Source: Patescibacteria group bacterium UBA6130 (GTDB lineage Bacteria; Patescibacteriota; Microgenomatia; UBA12405; UBA6130). Taken from it: a DNA stretch of 12,890 nucleotides. The notes under the pieces are model-generated. The model was given only the letters and a program-made list of their open reading frames with translations. It was not told the DNA's origin and ran no database searches. The stretch's first letter is position 1, and each line of letters starts with the position of its first letter. Of this stretch, positions 7,867-12,890 are shown piece after piece. The position numbers and the translations under genes were made by a program. The stretch lies in contig DIVO01000061.1 of NCBI GenBank assembly GCA_002428285.1, positions 1 to 12,890 of the forward strand, in the 5' to 3' direction.

Positions 7867-7895
7867 GGATAATCGGATTAAATGTCGTTATAACA

Positions 7896-8468
7896 TTAAT
7901 GACCTGGTAGTATTGTATAAGCATTCAGTTTTTTAATTTTCTCAACTGATTTATAGTGATGTGATTTGTTTGAGTAAGCAAAATCTGTTCTTGAGTAAGC
8001 ATTTTTAAAATAAGTATCACCGGTAAAAAGCGTTTTTTCATTTTTTATATAAAGAGAAATTGAACCAGGAGTGTGACCGGGAGTTGGAATTACTTCAATC
8101 TTTATTTCATCAAGCGTTATCTGTTTTTCCTCGCTTAAATCTATTGTTGGAGTTGGTGGGAAAAAAATTATTTCATTTTTTAGCCAATATTTTACCCTCT
8201 TTATTACATCCTTTATTAAAAAGAGATCCTTGTAGTTTATGGCAAATGGGATATTAAATGCCTTTTGAAGCTCTCCAGCTGCCAGTATATGGTCAAAGTG
8301 ACCATGGGTGGCTATTATCAGTTTAGGAGTTAATTTTTTTATTAGAATTTGTTCTGAGATGAAGTTTGCATCATCGGCTGGGTCAATGATGATGCAATTG
8401 TTTTTTTTTGAAATAAGTAGGTAGCAATTCGTTTGCAATTGCCCTAAACTAAAACTATCTATTTTCAT
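7896..8468 (-). CDS. Metallo-beta-lactamase-fold hydrolase, glyoxalase II-like
   Basis: This 190-residue protein belongs to the glyoxalase II-like branch of the metallo-beta-lactamase superfamily. Metal-ligand motifs are THGHFDH (His55, His57, Asp59, His60), TPGHTPGS (His132) and FTGDTYF (Asp151). The last ligand should be the His of a C-terminal PGHG motif; here the protein ends ...ILPGH, so His190 is both the ligand and the final residue, and the usual 15-25 residue tail is absent. The stop is a plain TAA at 7896-7898 and I see no frameshift restoring a tail. Substrate cannot be told from sequence; members hydrolyse glutathione or bacillithiol thioesters, among others. It converges on dnaJ with 29 bases between. 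A TATAAT five bases before the ATG suggests a leaderless message. Confidence 0.88.
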   Translation of the reverse strand: MKIDSFSLGQLQTNCYLLISKKNNCIIIDPADDANFISEQILIKKLTPKLIIATHGHFDHILAAGELQKAFNIPFAINYKDLFLIKDVIKRVKYWLKNEIIFFPPTPTIDLSEEKQITLDEIKIEVIPTPGHTPGSISLYIKNEKTLFTGDTYFKNAYSRTDFAYSNKSHHYKSVEKIKKLNAYTILPGH

Positions 8469-8473
8469 AGCTA

Positions 8474-8479
8474 ATTATA
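8474..8479 (-). promoter_or_regulatory. Candidate -10 box for a leaderless hydrolase transcript
   Basis: A perfect TATAAT on the minus strand (8479 down to 8474) lies five bases upstream of the hydrolase ATG (8468). Transcription would therefore begin at or next to the start codon. The region where a -35 would sit (about 8497-8503) falls inside the first 35-bp repeat and does not match TTGACA. The -10 is seen directly; its use is inference. Confidence 0.5.
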
Positions 8480-8486
8480 CGCAGTC

Positions 8487-8584
8487 AAGTCAGTTTCTGA
8501 TAGACTGACTTAATCACCGACAAGTCAGTTTCTGATAGACTGACTTAATCACCGACAAGTCAGTTTCTGATAGACTGACTTAAT
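8487..8584. repeat. Array of three 35-bp direct repeats, each with an 8-bp inverted repeat
   Basis: Units start at 8487, 8522 and 8557. Each begins AAGTCAGT, has a nine-base centre TTCTGATAG, closes with ACTGACTT, and is followed by the spacer AATCACCGAC. Units one and two are identical over all 35 bases; unit three is identical through base 28 (8584) and then diverges. Each unit could form an 8-bp hairpin in RNA, or present a two-fold symmetric protein site in DNA. The array begins eight bases upstream of the hydrolase -10 and ends about 40 bases before the thioredoxin -35, so it occupies the space between two divergent promoters. I do not recognise the repeat. An operator array is the simplest reading; transcribed tandem hairpins are an alternative. 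Confidence 0.9.
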
Positions 8585-8624
8585 TGAAAACATCACAATT
8601 TAAGCACTTTTTTGTGGTCGCCTC

Positions 8625-8654
8625 TTTACGGAATTTAAAACATGGGTATATAAT
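8625..8654 (+). promoter_or_regulatory. Promoter of the thioredoxin gene
   Basis: TTTACG (8625-8630, four of six matches to the -35 consensus) is followed after 18 bases by a perfect TATAAT (8649-8654). Transcription would begin around 8661, leaving a leader of about 26 bases that carries the AGGAGG ribosome binding site (8676-8681), five bases before the ATG. Confidence 0.7.
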
Positions 8655-8686
8655 GAAATATTGTAAATTTATTTCAGGAGGAAACT

Positions 8687-9001
8687 ATGGTTCAAGACAT
8701 TACAGATACAGAATTTAAACAAAAAGTAATAGAAAACAAGGGAGTGGTTCTTGTTGATTTTTGGGCTCCTTGGTGTGGTCCATGTATGTTATTATCACCT
8801 GTAATTAAGGAAGTATCTGAAGAATTGAAAGATAAGGCAGCTTTCTACAAATTGAACGTTGACAACAATAAGACTACCGCTTCTGAATATAACGTGATGA
8901 GTATTCCAACTGTCATAATTTTTAAAGAAGGCAAACCGGTAGATCAGATTGTTGGCATTTCTCCAAAAGAAGTTTATGTAGAAAAATTAAACTCTCTTTA
9001 A
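8687..9001 (+). CDS. trxA: Thioredoxin
   Basis: This is a classic 104-residue cytoplasmic thioredoxin. The active site WCGPC is at residues 29-33 (Cys30 and Cys33), preceded by the usual VLVDFWAPW strand, and the conserved cis-proline is Pro74 in SIPTVIIF. Asp24 corresponds to the buried acidic residue of the family. It reduces protein disulfides using electrons from a thioredoxin reductase, which is not encoded in this window. It is probably transcribed alone from its own promoter and has the strongest Shine-Dalgarno site seen here (AGGAGG, 8676-8681). Its divergent neighbour is the hydrolase, with the 35-bp repeat array between them, so shared control is possible but not shown. Confidence 0.97.
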   Translation: MVQDITDTEFKQKVIENKGVVLVDFWAPWCGPCMLLSPVIKEVSEELKDKAAFYKLNVDNNKTTASEYNVMSIPTVIIFKEGKPVDQIVGISPKEVYVEKLNSL

Positions 9002-9148
9002 AAAAACAAAAACACATTTTAGTAATAAAATAACTTTTTAACCTCATAGATTTTTTATAGAAGTACCCAATAAGTGCAAGTGACAGTGATATCTTTGGTA
9101 TCAAGAGTTTGAAATATATAAGATTTTAACTTTATTATGCAAACTGTA
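9002..9148. other. Intergenic region between thioredoxin gene and nusA promoter
   Basis: This AT-rich stretch has no convincing gene on either strand. It holds one modest hairpin: TGATATC (9087-9093), loop TTT, GGTATCA (9097-9103), seven pairs including one G-T. The hairpin is not followed by a T-tract, so I do not call it a terminator. No clear terminator follows the thioredoxin gene before the one at 9211-9235, which may therefore also end the thioredoxin transcript. Confidence 0.5.
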
Positions 9149-9177
9149 TTGACGTTGTAGTTTGAGTTTGTTACAAT
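9149..9177 (+). promoter_or_regulatory. Promoter of the nusA-infB operon
   Basis: TTGACG (9149-9154, five of six matches) and TACAAT (9172-9177, five of six) are separated by exactly 17 bases. Predicted transcription start is near 9184, about 75 bases before the nusA ATG at 9259. It is the best-scoring promoter by eye in the window, and it lies upstream of an intrinsic terminator, so the leader RNA must pass that terminator before reaching nusA. Confidence 0.8.
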
Positions 9178-9210
9178 TTCATACGTAATCAGTTTAGAAT
9201 ATTTTGCTTG

Positions 9211-9235
9211 GGACGGAAAGTGCCGTCCTTTTTTT
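9211..9235 (+). terminator. Intrinsic terminator in the nusA 5' leader (putative attenuator)
   Basis: GGACGG (9211-9216), a six-base loop AAAGTG and CCGTCC (9223-9228) form a GC-rich 6-bp stem followed immediately by seven T (9229-9235). A G-T pair (9210 and 9229) can lengthen the stem. It lies between the nusA promoter and the nusA ATG. A transcript starting near 9184 and ending here would be about 50 nucleotides. I found no convincing alternative antiterminator pairing. Confidence 0.88.
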
Positions 9236-9258
9236 GCATTAAGTTTTTTGAAAAAAAT

Positions 9259-10314
9259 ATGATTGATATTAAAAAGTTACCAAGAACTGAATTTGCCTCG
9301 GCAGTTGCCCAGGTAGCCGGTCAGAGGAGGATTGACCCTAATGCTGTTATTGAGGCAGTTAGAAATGCATTGGTGGCAGCATATAAAAAAGATGCCAGAG
9401 AAAGAGGCGAGGAGATGGGTGAAGACGAAGAGTATGATGTAAGTTTGGATTCAGATTCAGGTGAAGCTAAGATTTTCAAAATTGATGGTGAAAAAAGGAA
9501 TGATGTTACGCCCCCGGGCTTTGGTAGAATAGCTGCCCAAACTGCCAAACAGGTAATTGTCCAAAAAATCCGAGAAGCAGAAAAAGAATCGATTTTTCAA
9601 GAATATAGTTCTAAAGTCGGAACTCTTCTTTCCGGAACAATATTAAGGCTTGATCCCTTTAAAGCTGTAGTCGGCATTGGTAAAGCTGAGGCTATTTTGC
9701 CACGAGAAGAACAGGTTAGAGGAGAAAGATATGAGCCAACAAAAAAAATGACCTTTTTGTTTAAGGAGATTGCAGAAAGCGAGGATAAAAAAGAAATGAT
9801 TTTATCCCGAAGAGATCCTCATATTGTTGAAGAATTATTTAAAAGAGAGGTTCCTGAAGTAGCCTTGGGGAATGTAGTAATAAAAAAGATTGCAAGGAGA
9901 CCTGGCTCTAGGACAAAAATAGCGGTTGAATCAGTTCAGTCTGGAATCGATCCAGTTGGTTCTTGCGTTGGACAAAATGGTGTTCGTGTTCAAGCCGTAA
10001 TGGAAGATTTAGAAAAAGAAAAGATTGATATTATTCCATATTCTGAGAACTTAAATCAGTTTGTTTTATCGGCTCTTTCTCCCGCAGAAGGGACAAAGGT
10101 TAAGGATGTTGATGAGGAAGAAAATACAATTTTGGTCACTGTTCCTGAAGACAAGCTGGCTTTAGCTATTGGCGCAAGAGGTGAAAACGTAAAACTGGCA
10201 AGTGAGCTTGTTGGTTATGAAATTAAGGTAATAGGGGAAGAAACTGGTAAAAAGGGCGAAATGGAAGAGGAAGAAAAAAAGGATATAGAGATTGAGGTCA
10301 AGGCAAAATCTTAA
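9259..10314 (+). CDS. nusA: Transcription termination/antitermination factor NusA
   Basis: NusA binds RNA polymerase and nascent RNA and modulates pausing and termination. From the ATG at 9259 the protein has 351 residues: an N-terminal polymerase-binding domain (about 1-115), an S1 domain (about 118-185), KH1 with GQNG (238-241) and KH2 with GARG (305-308), then a short Glu/Lys-rich tail. The C-terminal acidic repeats of enterobacterial NusA are absent, as in many bacteria. The frame is open further upstream to a TTG at 9208, but that would place the leader terminator hairpin inside the coding region and add 17 residues unlike any NusA, so I prefer 9259. There is no Shine-Dalgarno site. The gene is followed after 33 bases by infB, a common pairing. 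Confidence 0.95.
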   Translation: MIDIKKLPRTEFASAVAQVAGQRRIDPNAVIEAVRNALVAAYKKDARERGEEMGEDEEYDVSLDSDSGEAKIFKIDGEKRNDVTPPGFGRIAAQTAKQVIVQKIREAEKESIFQEYSSKVGTLLSGTILRLDPFKAVVGIGKAEAILPREEQVRGERYEPTKKMTFLFKEIAESEDKKEMILSRRDPHIVEELFKREVPEVALGNVVIKKIARRPGSRTKIAVESVQSGIDPVGSCVGQNGVRVQAVMEDLEKEKIDIIPYSENLNQFVLSALSPAEGTKVKDVDEEENTILVTVPEDKLALAIGARGENVKLASELVGYEIKVIGEETGKKGEMEEEEKKDIEIEVKAKS

Positions 10315-10347
10315 GAGTCGGAATGAACAATACTTGGAAAAAAAATA

Positions 10348-11820
10348 ATGAACAAAGACAAAGATACCAGAAGTATTATTATGCGCCCACCGATTGTGAC
10401 AGTTATGGGTCATATCGATCATGGAAAAACATCTCTTCTTGATAAAATTCGTCAAACACAAGTAGCTGGAAGTGAAGTGGGAGGTATAACTCAAAAAATT
10501 GGAGCTTATCAGGTAGAAATAGAAACAAAAGAAAAAAAGAAAGAAAAAATTACCTTTATTGACACTCCTGGCCATGCGGCTTTTGCTCAAATGAGAGCTA
10601 GGGGAGCTCAAATAACCGATATTGTTGTTTTGATTGTTGCTGCCGATGAAGGAGTTAAACCTCAAACTGAGGAATCTCTTTCTCATATTAAAAACTCAGG
10701 TATTCCTTATATAGTTGCAATTAATAAAATCGATCTTCCTAATGTTTCAGTTGACAATGTTAAGGGGCAATTAGCTCAGGCAGAAGCAGTTCCCGAGGAT
10801 TATGGTGGAAATGTGCCTGTGGTTGGAGTTTCAGCCAAGACAGGAGAAGGCATTGAAGAATTACTAGAACTTATCCTGTTAATGGGACAAATCAACGAAT
10901 ACAAAGCAGATCCTAACGGTGAGCTGGAGGCTGTGGTTATCGAATCACGAGTTGATCCTAAAAGAGGGGCTTTGGCAACATTAATAGTGAAAAATGGAAA
11001 ATTATCTGAAAAAGACATGGTTTATACGAGTAACCAAGAAGCAAAGATCAAGTCTTTATATAATGACTTGGGAAAACCGATTAAGTCGGCCTATCCCTCT
11101 GATCCCGTTGAGGTTTTGGGATTTAAGAAACCTCCTACAGCTGGGTCTTTAGTTAAAGGAAAGCCTTATACATCTAAAGTTGAGCCAAAAGAAGCTCAAA
11201 TAGAAGAGGACCCTTTTAAGGATTTTATAGCATCAAGTGAAGAAGAGACAAAGTTGCCTATAATTGTTAAGGCAGATGTCAATGGTTCTTTAGAGGCAAT
11301 TACATCTAACTTGCCTAAAGAAGCTCAGGTTATACATTCAGGTATAGGGGAAATTACCGACTCGGATGTTTTTTTGGCAAAATCCTCAAGAGCAAAGATA
11401 TATGGTTTTAATAGTACTTTATCCTCAGAAGCCAGGCAGGCAGCAAAGGAAGCAGGGGTAGAAATAGAAACTTATAATATTATTTATGATTTATTCGATG
11501 ATGTGGATAAATCTATTTTAAAAATCGCAGAGCCCAATATAGACCAAGAGATTTTGGGGAAAGCTGAGGTTATAAGAGAATTTCCATTTAATCAAAAGCG
11601 AGTAGCAGGATGTAAAATTACCGAGGGTCGGCTAAACAAGCGTGTAAAAGTTCATTTGATTAGGGATGGAAAAGATCTTGGAAGTGCAAGAATTACCTCC
11701 CTAAGAAGAGATAAACAAGATACTCAAGAAATTGCTGCGGGCAATGAATGTGGTCTTATAATTTCTCCACAGCTTGACTTCAAACCTGGAGATGTGTTAA
11801 TATCCTATAAGTCCGAGTAA
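10348..11820 (+). CDS. infB: Translation initiation factor IF-2, short form
   Basis: IF2 is the GTPase that brings initiator tRNA to the 30S subunit and promotes subunit joining. Its 490 residues begin almost directly with the GTPase domain: G1 GHIDHGKT (21-28), switch I GGIT (45-48), G3 DTPGH (72-76, containing the catalytic His), G4 NKID (126-129) and G5 SAK (162-164). Domains II to IV follow, with IIHSG-type VIHSGIGEITDSDV in domain III and a C-terminal tRNA-binding barrel ending FKPGDVLISYK. E. coli IF2 is about 890 residues; the long N-terminal region is wholly absent. The usual GGITQH reads GGITQK here. It lies 33 bases after nusA; GGA ten bases before the ATG is a weak ribosome binding site. 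The stop codon falls inside the terminator loop. Confidence 0.96.
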   Translation: MNKDKDTRSIIMRPPIVTVMGHIDHGKTSLLDKIRQTQVAGSEVGGITQKIGAYQVEIETKEKKKEKITFIDTPGHAAFAQMRARGAQITDIVVLIVAADEGVKPQTEESLSHIKNSGIPYIVAINKIDLPNVSVDNVKGQLAQAEAVPEDYGGNVPVVGVSAKTGEGIEELLELILLMGQINEYKADPNGELEAVVIESRVDPKRGALATLIVKNGKLSEKDMVYTSNQEAKIKSLYNDLGKPIKSAYPSDPVEVLGFKKPPTAGSLVKGKPYTSKVEPKEAQIEEDPFKDFIASSEEETKLPIIVKADVNGSLEAITSNLPKEAQVIHSGIGEITDSDVFLAKSSRAKIYGFNSTLSSEARQAAKEAGVEIETYNIIYDLFDDVDKSILKIAEPNIDQEILGKAEVIREFPFNQKRVAGCKITEGRLNKRVKVHLIRDGKDLGSARITSLRRDKQDTQEIAAGNECGLIISPQLDFKPGDVLISYKSE

Positions 11821-11838
11821 TCATCTGTTCGGATTTTT
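11810..11838 (+). terminator. Intrinsic terminator straddling the infB stop codon
   Basis: AGTCCGA (11810-11816) can pair with TCGGATT (11829-11835), seven pairs with one G-T, around a 12-base loop, and five T follow the GC-rich part (11834-11838). The stem starts within the last infB codons and the stop codon lies in the loop, so translating ribosomes would hinder folding. It is weaker than the terminator at 9211-9235 and may allow partial read-through to the next gene. Confidence 0.6.
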
Positions 11839-11930
11839 GGTTTTATATTTATTAATCATAAAACTAAGAGATATTAAAAATAATTTTCTAAAGCCAAAAA
11901 ATTGATTTTTGTCCCAAAAAATACACAATA

Positions 11931-12809
11931 ATGAACAATAATCAAACCATAAATTTTCTTGAACAAGCGGCAAACCAAATTGCCACACGAGTTAATCAGG
12001 CAAACACTATAGATATTTTATTAGGTAGTAATGATTTTGATACTATTGCCGCGGGTCTGGGTTTTTCTGCTTCACTTATTGACGCCAAAAAAACAGTAAA
12101 TATTTTTGCTCCTCAAGACTTTATGGCTCAAAATTATGAAGGAATATTAAACCTTGATCAGATAAAAAGCGATATAGGTCAAGAAAATATGATTATTCAG
12201 TTGAATTACCCTCTGGATAAGATAGAAAAAATATCTTCAAGTGAGAAGGATGATAGATTAAGATTGATTGTTAAGTTAAAAGATGGTGCTCAATCAATAA
12301 AAACAGATCAGGTTGAGGTAATAACTCAGAGAGAGAAAGCAAACCTTGGATTTGTATTTTCAAGCACTGATAATTTTAACTTGCCCGAGAACTTTATGGA
12401 GGGGACAGAGTGGGTTTCTTTTAAAAAGGACCAATTAAACGATTCTGCTTGGATAAGTTTGCCTGTTCATGGATTGACCATTAGTTATTCTGATCTGATA
12501 GCCAGAATTGTTTCTACAGTTGGTTTGCCAATGAATTCAATTGTTGGAACAAATCTTTATAGAGGTATATACCAAGCGACTAATGCTTTCAGGGATATTA
12601 GTGATTATAGAACCCTTGAGGTTGCAGCTTTGTGTTTTAGATCTCTCCAGCAAAACGGTATTGAGAAAAATCTTTCGGAAGAAGTTGAAGATCAGGAAGT
12701 TTTAACTCAACAGCATCCTGAGAATATTGAAAACAAAGAGATGGGAACAAGCATATCAGGTTTTCCAGCTCCTAGAATTTTTAAAGGGTCTACAACCCCA
12801 AAAATCTGA
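11931..12809 (+). CDS. DHH-superfamily phosphoesterase-like protein, probably catalytically inactive
   Basis: The 292-residue protein resembles NrnA/RecJ-type DHH phosphoesterases in layout but has lost most catalytic residues. The N-terminus IDILLGSNDFDTIAAGLGF (27-45) aligns with the motif I region (usual form HxxPDxDAIGS): the two aspartates remain (Asp35, Asp37), the His does not. No DHH triplet is present; the equivalent place appears to read VSFKK (162-166). The segment ISYSDLIARIVSTVGLP...IVGTNLYRGIYQATNAF (184-220) matches the family's later helix and motif with Ala216 where an aspartate (DT) is expected. The C-terminal 45 residues look disordered. Active relatives degrade nanoRNA or dephosphorylate pAp. 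It follows infB after 110 bases and a weak terminator. No Shine-Dalgarno site is visible. The family call is by eye and only moderately secure. Confidence 0.6.
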   Translation: MNNNQTINFLEQAANQIATRVNQANTIDILLGSNDFDTIAAGLGFSASLIDAKKTVNIFAPQDFMAQNYEGILNLDQIKSDIGQENMIIQLNYPLDKIEKISSSEKDDRLRLIVKLKDGAQSIKTDQVEVITQREKANLGFVFSSTDNFNLPENFMEGTEWVSFKKDQLNDSAWISLPVHGLTISYSDLIARIVSTVGLPMNSIVGTNLYRGIYQATNAFRDISDYRTLEVAALCFRSLQQNGIEKNLSEEVEDQEVLTQQHPENIENKEMGTSISGFPAPRIFKGSTTPKI

Positions 12810-12851
12810 AGATTTATCTGTGGTCCTAAAAGATGTTAAATAAGATAGGAT

Positions 12852-12879
12852 TTCACTTTTTTGGATTTTCTGATACAAT
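12852..12879 (+). promoter_or_regulatory. Promoter for a gene beyond the right window edge
   Basis: TTCACT (12852-12857, four of six -35 matches), a 16-base spacer and TACAAT (12874-12879) preceded by TG one base away (12871-12872) form an extended -10 promoter pointing right. The -10 hexamer is the same as that of the nusA promoter. No start codon follows before the edge. Confidence 0.55.
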
Positions 12880-12890
12880 CAGTTGTTGTA

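Noticed and set aside
7867..7895. Bidirectional terminator between dnaJ and the hydrolase
   Set aside because: Only a weak 5-bp AT-rich inverted repeat is present with no T-tract on either strand.
8487..8584. CRISPR array
   Set aside because: The intervals between palindromes are an identical 10-base sequence, not variable spacers, and there are only three units with no cas gene nearby.
9087..9103. Terminator for the thioredoxin gene
   Set aside because: The 7-bp stem is AT-rich with a G-T pair and no T-tract follows.
8922..9104. 60-residue minus-strand ORF at the thioredoxin 3' end
   Set aside because: It overlaps the thioredoxin coding region, has no recognisable motif or ribosome binding site, and extends into AT-rich spacer.
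9208..9258. Upstream TTG start for nusA adding 17 residues
   Set aside because: The extension is encoded by the terminator hairpin and T-tract, has no ribosome binding site, and does not resemble NusA N-termini; ATG at 9259 fits the family.
10162..10686. 174-residue minus-strand ORF
   Set aside because: It lies antisense across the nusA end and infB GTPase domain, both certain genes, and its translation is low-complexity Phe/Ser/Asn-rich, as expected of a shadow.
11902..11929. Promoter TTGATT / CACAAT before the DHH-like gene
   Set aside because: The -10 would abut the ATG within one base, so transcription would start inside the coding region.

Overview
The window looks like an AT-rich chromosomal segment from a bacterium with a reduced genome, most likely a member of the Candidate Phyla Radiation (Patescibacteria, perhaps Microgenomates). 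This placement is inference from gene content, not from a phylogenetic marker. Supporting signs are a HrcA about 100 residues shorter than usual, a DnaJ without zinc fingers and with a cut-down first C-terminal domain, a short IF2 without the long N-terminal region, a degenerate DHH-family protein after infB, tight packing, and few Shine-Dalgarno sites. TGA serves as a normal stop (3763-3765, 12807-12809), so this is not a TGA-recoding lineage such as Gracilibacteria or Mycoplasma.

Region 1 (1-3428, minus strand) is a DNA-repair pair: rmuC followed, with an 8-base overlap, by a UvrD-type helicase whose C-terminus begins a RecB-like PD-(D/E)XK nuclease domain. The helicase-nuclease runs off the left edge. 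A small multi-pass membrane protein (3427-3765) diverges from rmuC; the two start codons overlap inside one CATG.

Region 2 (3762-7866, plus strand) is the heat-shock operon hrcA-grpE-dnaK-dnaJ. It is preceded by a sigma-70-type promoter overlapped by a degenerate CIRCE operator, so HrcA probably represses its own operon, and the four products form the repressor plus the DnaK chaperone machine.

Region 3 (7896-9001) holds a metallo-beta-lactamase-fold hydrolase (minus) that ends exactly on its last predicted metal ligand, and a thioredoxin (plus). Between their divergent starts lies an array of three 35-bp direct repeats, each containing a perfect 8-bp inverted repeat.

Region 4 (9149-12809, plus strand) is the transcription-translation cluster nusA-infB plus a DHH-like pseudoenzyme. 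Between the nusA promoter and the nusA start codon is a strong intrinsic terminator, a layout that suggests NusA controls its own synthesis by attenuation. A second, weaker terminator straddles the infB stop. The right edge carries a promoter for a gene outside the window.

Most of the window is ordinary housekeeping DNA. The items that most deserve a second look are the nusA leader terminator, the hairpin repeat array, the degenerate CIRCE with a minimal HrcA, the overlapping divergent start codons and the DHH-like pseudoenzyme. No mobile element, CRISPR array, tRNA or rRNA was seen.
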